Origin: Nocardia sp. NBC_00403
Lineage (GTDB): Bacteria; Actinomycetota; Actinomycetes; Mycobacteriales; Mycobacteriaceae
Length of the DNA stretch: 64,000 bases
NCBI RefSeq assembly: GCF_036046055.1
Contig: NZ_CP107939.1
Location: forward strand, 7,502,001-7,566,000
Reading direction: 5' to 3'
The notes beneath the pieces are model-generated. The model had not been told where the DNA came from, made no database searches, and saw only the letters and a program-made list of their open reading frames with translations. This document shows, in pieces, positions 19,630-28,727 of the stretch. The stretch's first letter is position 1, and each line of letters opens with the position of its first letter. Position numbers and translations under genes: made by a program.

Positions 19630-21765
19630 CTACTTGCCGACGCTGACCACCGATTCGGCCACCGTTTCTGTTCGCGGACGTGCCAGGGCGCTCGGCCACC
19701 AGATGCGGTCGCCGATATCCAGGGTCAGCGCGGTCACCAGGATCGAGCGGACGATCACCGTGTCGAGCAGAACACCGACGGCGATGACGATGCCCATCTC
19801 GGCGAACGTCACCACCGGCATGGTCGCGAAGACCGCGAACGTGCCGGCCAGCACGAGCCCGGCCGAGGTGATCACCCCGCCGGTCGCCGACAAACCGATC
19901 AGCGCACCGTGGCGCGTGCCGTGCTTCTTCGCCTCTTCGTGGACCCGCGACATCAGAAATATGTTGTAGTCGATGCCGAGGGCCACCAGGAACACGAACG
20001 CGAGCAATGGCAGCCCGGCATCGGTGCCCACGAACCCGACCAGGTCGAAGATCCAGCGGCTCGACCCGAGTGCCGCGAAGTACGACAGCACCACGGTCGC
20101 GGTCAGCACGATCGGTGCCAGGACCGCGCGCAGCAGCACCATCAAGATCACCATCACGATGGCGAGCACCACCGGCACGATGACCCGATTATCATGGGCC
20201 ACTGCACGTTTGATATCCAGCACCACTGCGGTGCCACCGCCGATCTTGGCCTGGTCGTCCACCGTGTGCACGGCGGCGCGCACGCGGTCGACAGTCGCGT
20301 CGGCGGCCTTGGTGTCCGGCGGGTCGGACAGCGTGCCTTCCAGATAGACCAGATCGTCCTTGACCATCGGCGGCGTCGGCGCGGCGATGCCCGGTGTAGC
20401 GCGCACCGCGGCGGCGACGGCGTCGGCCCGCGCGGATTGCGCGATGACGATGACCGGCTGACCGGTGCCCGCGTCGAAATGGCGTTCCAAGACTTCGGTT
20501 CCGGTGACCGCATTGGACGAGCCGACGAACGAATCCTTGTTCGCGATGCCGTTGGACTGCAGGCCTACGACACCGAATGCGAGCCCGACGAGCGCCAGCG
20601 CGGTGACAATCCAGACCGGACGCGGTCGATCCGTGATGAACAGCCCGATACGCGCCCAGAGACCGGATTCGGTGTGGTCGGCGGTGCCGAAATCGGGGTG
20701 GCGCGGCCAGAAGATCCACCGGCCGACGATGACCAGCAGTGCGGGCAGCAGCGTCAGCATCGCCGCGAGCGCGACCGCGACGCCGATCGCGCAGACCGGA
20801 CCGATGCCCTTGGTGGAGTTCATTTCCGCGACCAGCAGCGCCAGCATCGCGATGATCACGGTGGAACCGCTGGCGAGCACCGCGGGCCCGGCCCGATGAA
20901 GAGCGACGGCCATCGCCGCGTGTTTGTCCGCGTGCCTGCGCAGTTCCTCGCGATAGCGCGCGACCAGCAATAGGGCGTAGTCGGTGCCCGCGCCGAATAC
21001 CAGGACGGTGAGGATGCCCTGGCTCTGCGCATTGACGGTCAGGCCGAGTTGGGTCGCGCCGTACACGGCGCTCTGCGCGATCGTCAGCGCGAACCCCGCG
21101 GCGATCAGCGGCAGCGCCCACAGCATCGGCCCGTAGGTCAGCAGCAGAATGACGATGACGACCGCCGCGGCGGAGTACAGCAGCAGGCCGTCGATGCCCT
21201 TGAACGCCGCACCGAATTCCGCCGCGTATCCGGCGGGCCCGGTGACGTAGAAGGACAATCCCTCCGGCCGATCACCCGCGCCGTCCTTGATCTCGGTGAC
21301 CACGTCGGTCAGCCGGGTCCAGCCTTCGGTGCCCATGTCGATCGGCAGCAGGATCTCTACGGCCTGGCCGTCTCCGGAGGGGATCGGGCCGAGCACATTA
21401 TCGACGACGACGTGCTCGAGTCGCTTGAATCGTGCCGCGTCCGCGCCGACCGCGACCCGGTCCGCATCGGTGATACCGCTGGTCCGCTCATAGACCAGCA
21501 CGACTGGCACATGCTCGCTGTTGCCGAATTTTTCGGCCAGCTTGAATGCCTGTGTCGATTCGGCGCTGTCGGGCAGCCAGGTGACGCTGTCGTTCTTCTG
21601 CGCGCCGGTGAGCTTTCCCGCGAAGGAGCCCAACGCGATCAGTGCGATGATCCAGACCCCGAGGACCACCCACTTGCCGCGGCGACCGCTCGGTATTCGC
21701 GCAAGCTTCCCGACCAGGTCGGTCATATCGGGATCATTCGGTGCAGACGGTGTCGGTGCGGACAT
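19630..21765 (-). CDS. MMPL/RND family transporter
   Basis: 711 residues, typical MMPL size. One helix, a periplasmic loop, then a membrane block with the GAGTDYALLLVARYREEL motif; a second half repeats it as LGIDYNIFLMSRVHEEAKKHGT. These motifs carry the proton-relay Asp-Tyr pairs of actinobacterial MmpL proteins. Such proteins export lipids, siderophores or drugs using proton motive force. ATG at 21765 follows GGGGG; the frame is open further upstream without homology. No lipid-synthesis gene or MmpS partner is adjacent, so the cargo is unknown. Confidence 0.9.
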   Translation of the reverse strand: MSAPTPSAPNDPDMTDLVGKLARIPSGRRGKWVVLGVWIIALIALGSFAGKLTGAQKNDSVTWLPDSAESTQAFKLAEKFGNSEHVPVVLVYERTSGITDADRVAVGADAARFKRLEHVVVDNVLGPIPSGDGQAVEILLPIDMGTEGWTRLTDVVTEIKDGAGDRPEGLSFYVTGPAGYAAEFGAAFKGIDGLLLYSAAAVVIVILLLTYGPMLWALPLIAAGFALTIAQSAVYGATQLGLTVNAQSQGILTVLVFGAGTDYALLLVARYREELRRHADKHAAMAVALHRAGPAVLASGSTVIIAMLALLVAEMNSTKGIGPVCAIGVAVALAAMLTLLPALLVIVGRWIFWPRHPDFGTADHTESGLWARIGLFITDRPRPVWIVTALALVGLAFGVVGLQSNGIANKDSFVGSSNAVTGTEVLERHFDAGTGQPVIVIAQSARADAVAAAVRATPGIAAPTPPMVKDDLVYLEGTLSDPPDTKAADATVDRVRAAVHTVDDQAKIGGGTAVVLDIKRAVAHDNRVIVPVVLAIVMVILMVLLRAVLAPIVLTATVVLSYFAALGSSRWIFDLVGFVGTDAGLPLLAFVFLVALGIDYNIFLMSRVHEEAKKHGTRHGALIGLSATGGVITSAGLVLAGTFAVFATMPVVTFAEMGIVIAVGVLLDTVIVRSILVTALTLDIGDRIWWPSALARPRTETVAESVVSVGK

Positions 21766-22082
21766 CGGGCCCCCTCGGTCACCACACGTTGGCACCGATG
21801 CTACTGCCGGGGTATTCCGGAGTCCATGGCGCCGGGCGTGATCGGCGATCGGCGAATGCGGCACCGGCGTTCGCCGATCGAAGGACAGCTAACCGCACGA
21901 CCGGGGCGCAGACCATGCGATCCGTCACGACTCGGCACCGGAACACTGCGGTAGGCAAACCACCGGCGATCGATCGGAACGCGCCGGGTCCGATGCGCTC
22001 GAATCACGAGTCATGACGGACAATGGGTCGCGCATGCGGTGGTCATGGGCGTATCTGCGCCGCAGTGACATGCACCGCTGCG

Positions 22083-22130
22083 ACACAAGGTGTTGTGCTG
22101 CATGGACTTGTCACCCACTAGGAGTAGTGT
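22083..22130 (+). promoter_or_regulatory. Tandem NrdR-like boxes upstream of nrdF
   Basis: Two 16-bp sites, 22083-22098 (ACACAAGGTGTTGTGC) and 22115-22130 (CCACTAGGAGTAGTGT). They share the CWA-N4-TWG core of NrdR boxes (consensus acaCWAtATaTWGtgt) and start exactly 32 bp apart, about three helical turns, as in known NrdR box pairs. NrdR represses ribonucleotide reductase genes when dATP/ATP is high. A matching pair lies upstream of nrdHIE. The boxes are 55 bp upstream of the nrdF start. Confidence 0.75.
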
Positions 22131-22152
22131 TCAATGGGTAGCAATTCTGTGA

Positions 22153-23148
<996 letters not shown>

Positions 23149-23154
23149 CCGCTA

Positions 23155-23185
23155 CCCTGCCGCTGCGATTCCAGCAGCGGCAGGG
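23155..23185 (+). terminator. nrdF hairpin terminator
   Basis: 11 bp perfect arms (CCCTGCCGCTG) with a 9-base loop, 6 bp after the nrdF stop and before the convergent coiled-coil gene. Confidence 0.75.
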
Positions 23186-23208
23186 CGCCGGCACACTCGA
23201 TCCCTGAA

Positions 23209-23757
23209 TTACGTGTCGCCGTTGGGCTTCTGCAGAATTCGCAGAATTTGAGCAACGTCGGTCTTCAACCCACCGACATCAACCTTGATAGTGCTGACAT
23301 CTGCCTCTACCGATATCAGCCTGCGATCCATCGCGTCTTGGCGCAACGCCATCGCCTCCAAACCGGAAGCCATCACGTCTTGACGCGACGCCATCACTTC
23401 CAAACCGGAAGCCATCTCATCCTGACGCAACGCCATCGCCTCCAAACCGGAAGCCATCTCATCCTGACGCAACGCCATCACTTCCAAACCGGAAGCCATC
23501 TCATCCTGACGCAACGCCATCTCATCCTGACGAGATGCGATACTGCCGATGTCGACGCCCATCGAAATAAGCCGTGAGGCGACCGAGCGTCCATCCAGAT
23601 CACCGATATCGGTGTGGATGTCGGCGATGCCGGTGTGGATCGCGGCTAGCTGCTCGTGAATTTGCGTCACCGTCACAGTATCCCGGGTGATCTGGTGATC
23701 ACGCCATAGTTCTAGTTCGTACACACGCTGTTCAAGTGGTTTCCCGCTGCTACTCAT
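23209..23757 (-). CDS. Coiled-coil protein with 14-residue heptad-pair repeats
   Basis: 182 residues, ATG at 23757 after GGAGGG. It opens with a charged helix (EQRVYELELWRDHQITRDT), then a helical region. Four near-identical 14-residue units, MALRQDEMASGLEV/A, with a partial fifth, span residues 80-143. A C-terminal heptad segment follows (ISVEADVSTIKVDVGGLKTDVAQILRIL). The 14-residue period is two heptads, giving a long parallel coiled coil. The N-terminus resembles small actinobacterial coiled-coil proteins of unknown role. A perfect palindrome lies 59 bp upstream. Confidence 0.75.
   Translation of the reverse strand: MSSSGKPLEQRVYELELWRDHQITRDTVTVTQIHEQLAAIHTGIADIHTDIGDLDGRSVASRLISMGVDIGSIASRQDEMALRQDEMASGLEVMALRQDEMASGLEAMALRQDEMASGLEVMASRQDVMASGLEAMALRQDAMDRRLISVEADVSTIKVDVGGLKTDVAQILRILQKPNGDT
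23329..23520 (-). repeat. In-frame 42-bp tandem repeat, about 4.5 copies
   Basis: Contiguous 42-bp units (starting ACGCAACGCCATCGCCTCCA on the plus strand) inside the coiled-coil gene. Units differ at a few positions only. Copy number is likely to vary between strains by slippage or recombination in whole heptad pairs. Confidence 0.9.
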
Positions 23758-23815
23758 GGGTCGAGCCCTCCCCTTCTTCGCTACGGCATCGAAAACGTGT
23801 TCGACACTAGCCGAC

Positions 23816-23837
23816 AACACTGGCATATGCCAGTGTT
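23816..23837. promoter_or_regulatory. Perfect 22-bp palindrome, candidate operator
   Basis: Two 11-bp arms (AACACTGGCAT and its complement) with no spacer, between mgtE and the coiled-coil gene, 59 bp upstream of the latter's start. The length and symmetry suit a dimeric repressor. It is not followed by a T-run, so it is a poor terminator. Confidence 0.5.
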
Positions 23838-23910
23838 TTGCCGTTGCGAACCAGAACAGCTGCCGCCGGGTGCACCATGACGAGACCCTCAGGGCCCCTT
23901 CACAATTCGG

Positions 23911-25305
23911 TCAGATGCCCAGAACGATTTTGGCCGTCGTGAAGTAGATGATCAGGCCGGTGGCATCGACCAGAGTGGTCACCATGGGGGCGGAGACCAC
24001 GGCCGGGTCGATGCGCAGGCGCTTGGCCAGCAGCGGCATGGTGCCGCCGATGGTGGCGGCCCAGCCGCAGATCAGGATCAGGGTGATGCCGACGACGAGC
24101 GCGACCTTCGCGCCGACGAACAATGCCCCGATGATCACGCCGGCGCCGGCGAGCATGCCGCCGAGCACCAGGCCGACCCGGCATTCCCGCCAGATCACCT
24201 CGAGCAAGTCCGAACCGCGTACCTCACCGACGGCGAGCGCGCGCACACACGAGGTGGCCGCTTGCGCGCCGGCATTCCCGCCCGCACCGATGAGCAGCGG
24301 AATGAACAGCGCCAGGTGCGCGGCCTGCTCCAGAGTTCCGGAGAAGAAGTCGGTGACGCTGACAGTCAACGTCGCCGCGAGCAACAACAACAGCAGCCAT
24401 AGCGCGCGGTAGCGAGCGAGCTGGAATACCCCCGCCGCCATGTAGTGACCTTCCCACGGCGCGGATCCGGCCTGCTTGGCCACGTCCTCGCTGTCGGCGG
24501 CCTCGATGACCTCGACCGCGTCGTCGATGGTGAGCAGGCCGACGAGCCGGTCCTCGCTGTCGACGACCGGCAGGTTGATGTCGTTGGTCTCGCGCATCAG
24601 CCGCGCCGCCTTCTCGGCGGAGTCGGTGGCCCGCACGAAGGCGGGCTCGGTGACGACGAGTTCGGAGACCATCGTGTCCGGCCGGCTCAGCACCAGCTCG
24701 CGCAGCTCCACGATGCCGGTGAGGCGGCGGCCGGAGTCCACCACCGGCAGCGTGTACACCGTCTCGGCGTTGATGCCCTTGATCCGCACCGTCTGCAGCG
24801 CATCGGCGACGCTCAGATTGCGCGGCAGCGCAACAACTTCCGGCGTCATGTACAGCCCGACCGAGCCCTCGGGGTAGCCCAGCAGCGCCGCGGTCATCCG
24901 GCGCTCGCGCTGGCTCAGCCCCGCGAGCACCTTCTTGGCGACCTTGGCCGGCGCCTCACGCAACATCCTGGCCCGGTCGTCGGGGTCCATGCCCTCGACG
25001 AGCTCGCGGAAGGTCTGGTCGCGCAGGCCCTGCAGGATCTGCTGCTGGTCCACCGGTTCGAGTTCCTCGAACACCGCGAGCGCCAGATCCTTGTCCAGCA
25101 GTCGGAAGGCCATGCCCGCCTGGACGGCGTCCATACGGGCGAGCTGGTCGGCGATGACGTGCGGTGGGTGGTTGTCGAGCCATTCGAGCGCGGCGTCGAC
25201 GCGGTGGGTGTCGACGGCATCCTGCAACGAAACGTCGGGCAACGCGACGTCGGGCAGCGATTCGGACAGCGTCGAGCGTGCATCGATGAGTTCGGTCTGC
25301 GACAT
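23911..25305 (-). CDS. mgtE: Magnesium transporter MgtE
   Basis: 464 residues with the full MgtE order: N-domain of alpha repeats (about 30-145, RMLREAPAKVAKKVLAGLSQRERR), paired CBS domains (LPVVDSGRRLTGIVELREL and LPVVDSEDRLVGLLTIDDAVEV), then five membrane helices starting ARYRALWLLLLLLAATL. The pore signature LLIGAGGNAGAQAATSCVRAL is present. It is an Mg2+-gated channel in the cytoplasmic membrane. The gene is monocistronic, with a long leader that holds a candidate regulatory ORF. Confidence 0.95.
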   Translation of the reverse strand: MSQTELIDARSTLSESLPDVALPDVSLQDAVDTHRVDAALEWLDNHPPHVIADQLARMDAVQAGMAFRLLDKDLALAVFEELEPVDQQQILQGLRDQTFRELVEGMDPDDRARMLREAPAKVAKKVLAGLSQRERRMTAALLGYPEGSVGLYMTPEVVALPRNLSVADALQTVRIKGINAETVYTLPVVDSGRRLTGIVELRELVLSRPDTMVSELVVTEPAFVRATDSAEKAARLMRETNDINLPVVDSEDRLVGLLTIDDAVEVIEAADSEDVAKQAGSAPWEGHYMAAGVFQLARYRALWLLLLLLAATLTVSVTDFFSGTLEQAAHLALFIPLLIGAGGNAGAQAATSCVRALAVGEVRGSDLLEVIWRECRVGLVLGGMLAGAGVIIGALFVGAKVALVVGITLILICGWAATIGGTMPLLAKRLRIDPAVVSAPMVTTLVDATGLIIYFTTAKIVLGI

Positions 25306-25388
25306 GGGGAAGTCCTCAGCAGAGCGGAAGGTGAATGAGACGCGTGTGATTCACACCGCGGGCGCCGGTCCCTGCTGTCGCGTACGAG

Positions 25389-25445
25389 CTATGAGTGCGA
25401 AAGGGCGGCGCCGCGCGGCCTTCGACTCGGAGGTTCGCTGCGCAT
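25389..25445 (-). promoter_or_regulatory. Candidate 18-residue leader ORF in the mgtE 5' region
   Basis: An ORF beginning MRSEPPSRRPRGA lies 83 bp upstream of the mgtE start, behind a near-perfect ribosome site (AAGGAGGTGG). The site can pair with ACCTCC in codons 4-6 of the same ORF, so its translation may be self-gated. A GTGTGA-T-TCACAC dyad lies between the ORF and mgtE (25344-25356). A proline- and arginine-rich leader before an Mg transporter recalls the MgtL logic of enterobacterial mgtA, where slow translation at low Mg2+ changes downstream transcription. This is inference; no M-box-like structure was recognised. Confidence 0.45.
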
Positions 25446-25704
25446 GGCAACCCCACCTCCTTCTAGTCGTTGCCGCGGATCTCTGCGTCCACGCCATCTA
25501 CCGAAAACACCGAAAGGACACGATTACGTCCTTGTGCAGGATACATGCCGGGGTAGAACAACTCACCACGAGTGATCGCCGCCACCGCAGCCGCCATTAG
25601 ACGCACCCGGCGTCGAACTATTGCTCGACCACATCCGGCCGAGGACAGTGTGTGCCAGGTCCGCACCCGCCGCCGGACCGGCATCCGGACCGCGAGGAAT
25701 CACC

Positions 25705-26427
25705 ATGGGCACCACCTATCAGCCGCGTTCGGGATCTCAGGCCGTCGAGCGGGCCATCCATCTGCTGAACTGCTTCGAAGGTGACGATCCCGAGCTCTCG
25801 ATCAGCGAATTGGCGCATCTGGCCGGTGTTCCGGTCAGCACCGCGCACCGCCTCGCCCAGGCTCTGGTGCGCGGCAGGCTGCTGGAGCAGGACCCGGCCA
25901 CCGACCGCTACCGGGTCGGGCAAGGCCTTGCGACGTTGGCGCGGCCGGCGCTGACTCGGCTCGGCATCGATTCGGCCGCACCACATATGTACGCCCTCGC
26001 CGCCGGGATCAAGATCACCGCGAGTCTCAGCGTCGCCGATTCGAGCGACGCCGTCACCGTCTTCCACGCGCGTCCGCCGGTGCTCTTCTGTTCCCATCAG
26101 CTGCCGCGCCTGCGGCAACCGCTGCGATCCAGCGCGGCCGGGCGCGCCCTACTCGCCTACACGCCTGCGGACCGACGTCTCACCGAAGACTTGAATCTGG
26201 TGCGGCGCAAGGGTTTCGCGCTCGAGGAGCTCGAGAGCGATGATCCGGTGCGCTCGATCGCGGTGCCGGTGTTCGGGGCCGACAAGCAGGTCTGGGGCGC
26301 GCTGAGCGTGCAGGCGCGCTCGGCGCGACTCAACGACGAACTGGTCCGCGAAATCCTGCCCGCCATGCGTCAGATCGCCGTGCGCATCGGCGGGGTCGTG
26401 CAGAACGGCGCCGGCTCGACGAGCTGA
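25705..26427 (+). CDS. IclR-family transcriptional regulator
   Basis: 240 residues. An N-terminal winged helix (SQAVERAIHLLNCFE, LSISELAHLAGVPVSTAHRLAQALV, DRYRVGQGL) is followed by an IclR effector domain ending VWGALSVQARSARL. ATG at 25705 follows GAGGA by 6-7 bp. It lies directly upstream of the sulfonate operon in the same orientation, so local control of that operon is likely. No ligand can be assigned. Confidence 0.88.
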   Translation: MGTTYQPRSGSQAVERAIHLLNCFEGDDPELSISELAHLAGVPVSTAHRLAQALVRGRLLEQDPATDRYRVGQGLATLARPALTRLGIDSAAPHMYALAAGIKITASLSVADSSDAVTVFHARPPVLFCSHQLPRLRQPLRSSAAGRALLAYTPADRRLTEDLNLVRRKGFALEELESDDPVRSIAVPVFGADKQVWGALSVQARSARLNDELVREILPAMRQIAVRIGGVVQNGAGSTS

Positions 26428-26586
26428 GCAGCGGACACCCGAGCAGCGGAAGTACCACTGTGCCGAAAATAAACTCACGCCGATTTTCACAATGTGGAAT
26501 GGCCGTTGTTTCCCCGTCCGCAGGGCCACACCATTGAAAGTCACAGCCACCGCCCGACCCGCACCAGAACTCGAGAAAGTCTCGAC

Positions 26587-26664
26587 GTGTTGATACCCAC
26601 AGCGCTGATCCGCCGCCGCGCGATCGACCTCATGCGGGTTCCGCACGGGATCTGTCGCCCCTGA
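26587..26664 (+). CDS. Cys-Arg-ending leader peptide upstream of the sulfonate operon
   Basis: A 25-residue ORF starting GTG at 26587 (TTG at 26590 possible) and ending RRRAIDLMRVPHGICRP. The pattern R-R-x-[IV]-D-[LF]-M-R-V-x4-C-R is that of short peptides annotated as putative leader peptides ahead of sulfur-metabolism operons in actinobacteria. The near-terminal Cys codon suggests ribosome stalling in cysteine shortage. A second copy of the pattern occurs inside the same operon at 34184. The ribosome site is weak, so initiation may be leaderless. The stop is 156 bp before the binding-protein gene. Confidence 0.65.
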   Translation: MLIPTALIRRRAIDLMRVPHGICRP

Positions 26665-26680
26665 CGCAGCGACGAGCCCG

Positions 26681-26696
26681 GCGGAACATGTTCCGC
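26681..26696. promoter_or_regulatory. Perfect 16-bp palindrome GCGGAACATGTTCCGC
   Basis: Lies 16 bp after the leader stop and 124 bp before the binding-protein start. As DNA it is a good operator for the adjacent IclR protein; as RNA it forms a 6-bp stem with a CATG loop and could be part of an attenuator. The sequence alone does not decide. Confidence 0.45.
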
Positions 26697-26820
26697 ACCG
26701 GTCCGGTTCGCGCTTTCGGAGATTCCGACACATCCTCGAGTCGCGATATCAGCGACTCCACTGTCGCTGCCGCATGCCTATTTCGTTCCGCGCAGCGCAT
26801 TTTCATCGAAGGAAAACACC

Positions 26821-27903
26821 ATGCCGTCCTCCGCACCCCCGCGCCGCCGAACCCGAGCGTTCGCCGCCGCCCTCACCCTGCTCACCGGTATTTCCGTTCT
26901 CACTGGGTGCAGCAAGTCCGAACCGGGCACAACTGCAGACGGCAAGGCCGTCATCCGTTATCAGGGCACCACCGGTCAGGTCACCGCGTACGAGCTGGCG
27001 GAGGACCTCGGCTACTTCAGCAAGATCGCACTGCACTGGGAGGGCGACACCACCAGCGGGCCCGCCAATATTCAGGCGGCGGCGACCAACCAGGTCGAGG
27101 TGGGCAGCGCGTTCAACGGCGCCGTCGTGAAGCTGATCTCCGGTGGCGCCAAGGTCACCTCGGTGCTCAGTTCCTATGGCGCGGACGAGAAGTCGTTCAG
27201 TGGATATTTCGTCCGCGACGATTCCGGTATCACATCGGCACGCGACCTCATCGGCAAGAAGGTCGGCGTCAATACCCTCGGCGCGCACCACGAGTTCATC
27301 ACGCGGGAGTGGCTGCATCAGCAGGGCCTCACCGACAGCGAGGTCAAGCAGGTCCAACTGGTTGTGCTGCCGCCCGCCAACACCGAGGACGCACTGCGCA
27401 AGGGCCAGGTAGAGGTCGGCACCCTGGGTGGCGTTTTCCGGGAAACCGCCGTCGAACGCGGCGGCATCCACCCGCTCTACACCGACAAAGCGCTTTTCGG
27501 ACAGTTCGACTACGGCACCTACGTTTTCCGAAACGACTACATCGCCAAAAACACCGAGGCGGTAGCGGACTTCGTCCAGGGGACCGCGCGGGCAACCCGC
27601 TGGCTGCAGGTCACTCCGCGCGACGAGGTGGTCGCGCGATTCAGGACGATCATCGAGAAGCGCGGCCGCAATGAGAATACCGACCTGCTGAAGTACTGGA
27701 AGAGCTCGGGAATTCCCGTGCCCGGTGGCGTGATCGCCGAAAAGGAACTGCAGATCTGGATCGACTGGCTGGCGCGCAATGGCGAGCTCAAAGAAGGACA
27801 GCTGAAGGTCACCGATCTGTTCACCAATAAGTACAACCCGTACTCCAACGGCGCCTTCCCGGCGGAGAGCGGACCGACCGGTGAAGCGGTGGCAGCGAAA
27901 TGA
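26821..27903 (+). CDS. Sulfonate-type ABC transporter substrate-binding lipoprotein (SsuA-like)
   Basis: 360 residues with a basic N-terminus, hydrophobic core and lipobox VLTGC. The mature domain resembles the SsuA/TauA/NMT1 group (ELAEDLGYFSKIALHWEG, ATNQVEVGSAFNGAVVKLISGGAKV, DLIGKKVGVNTLGAHHEF). It would capture an aliphatic sulfonate or similar organosulfur compound at the cell surface. First structural gene of the operon; its stop overlaps the ATPase start in ATGA. The sulfur assignment rests on the cluster context as well as the family. Confidence 0.85.
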   Translation: MPSSAPPRRRTRAFAAALTLLTGISVLTGCSKSEPGTTADGKAVIRYQGTTGQVTAYELAEDLGYFSKIALHWEGDTTSGPANIQAAATNQVEVGSAFNGAVVKLISGGAKVTSVLSSYGADEKSFSGYFVRDDSGITSARDLIGKKVGVNTLGAHHEFITREWLHQQGLTDSEVKQVQLVVLPPANTEDALRKGQVEVGTLGGVFRETAVERGGIHPLYTDKALFGQFDYGTYVFRNDYIAKNTEAVADFVQGTARATRWLQVTPRDEVVARFRTIIEKRGRNENTDLLKYWKSSGIPVPGGVIAEKELQIWIDWLARNGELKEGQLKVTDLFTNKYNPYSNGAFPAESGPTGEAVAAK

Positions 27904-28727
27904 CAACAACCACAGCGAAACTCTCGCTCACTCACGTCAACAAGCAATTTCCGATCCGTGGTTCACACGAGAAATTCACCGCCATCGAGGACATCTCGCT
28001 GGACCTGCGCGAGGGCGAGTTCCTCGTCCTGGTCGGGCCGAGCGGCTCCGGTAAATCGACGCTGCTGGATCTGCTCGGTGGATTGAGCAAGCCCACCTCC
28101 GGTGAAATCCTGTTGGACGGCAAACCGATCGACGGCCCAGGACTCGACCGGGGCATCGTATTCCAGCAATACGCGCTGTTTCCCTGGCGCACGGCGCGCG
28201 CGAATATCGAATTCGGCCTCGAGGCAAAGGGTTTGCGGCGCAGCGCCCGGCGCGAACGCGCCGAGGAGTATCTGGAGTTGGTCGGACTCGGCGGGTTCGG
28301 TGACCGCTTCCCGCACGAACTGTCCGGTGGCATGAAGCAACGCGTCGCCATCGCCCGCAGTCTCGCCTTCGACCCGGAGGTACTGCTGATGGACGAGCCA
28401 TTTGCCGCGCTCGACGCGCAGACCCGGGAGTCGTTGCAGGACGAGCTTTTACGTATCTGGCAAGCAACCGGCAAGACCATCCTGTTCATCACCCACGGCA
28501 TCGATGAGGCGGTGTACCTCGGCCAGCGGGTCGCGGTGCTGACCGCGCGACCGGGCCGCATCAAAGCGGTGCTCGATGTCGACATCGACAGGAACGCCGC
28601 AGCAGACATTCGGTCGACCGAGCTCTTCCGCGGGTATCGGCACCAGATCTGGTCGCTGCTGCAGAGCGAGATCGCGCCCGAGCACACCCCCGTCGTATCC
28701 GACACCGAGAGGCTGACCCATGTCTAG
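27900..28727 (+). CDS. Sulfonate-type ABC transporter ATP-binding protein (SsuB-like)
   Basis: 275 residues. Walker A LVGPSGSGKSTLLDLLGG, Q-loop VFQQYALFPWRTARANI, signature LSGGMKQRVAIARSL, Walker B VLLMDEPFAALDAQT and switch histidine ITHGIDEAV are all intact. The QQYALFPWRT sequence is typical of the nitrate/sulfonate/taurine subfamily. ATGA overlap with the binding-protein gene and an 8-bp overlap with the permease gene indicate tight coupling. Confidence 0.92.
   Translation: MTTTTAKLSLTHVNKQFPIRGSHEKFTAIEDISLDLREGEFLVLVGPSGSGKSTLLDLLGGLSKPTSGEILLDGKPIDGPGLDRGIVFQQYALFPWRTARANIEFGLEAKGLRRSARRERAEEYLELVGLGGFGDRFPHELSGGMKQRVAIARSLAFDPEVLLMDEPFAALDAQTRESLQDELLRIWQATGKTILFITHGIDEAVYLGQRVAVLTARPGRIKAVLDVDIDRNAAADIRSTELFRGYRHQIWSLLQSEIAPEHTPVVSDTERLTHV

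Noticed and set aside
22013..22141. Cys-containing 42-codon ORF (MTDNGSRMRW...) upstream of nrdF as a possible leader peptide
   Set aside because: It spans both NrdR-like boxes, lacks a ribosome site and does not match any leader pattern.
23248..23577. Plus-strand open frame across the 42-bp repeats, and the repeats as a possible CRISPR array
   Set aside because: The units are contiguous with no unique spacers, and the minus-strand frame gives a regular coiled coil with a good ribosome site.
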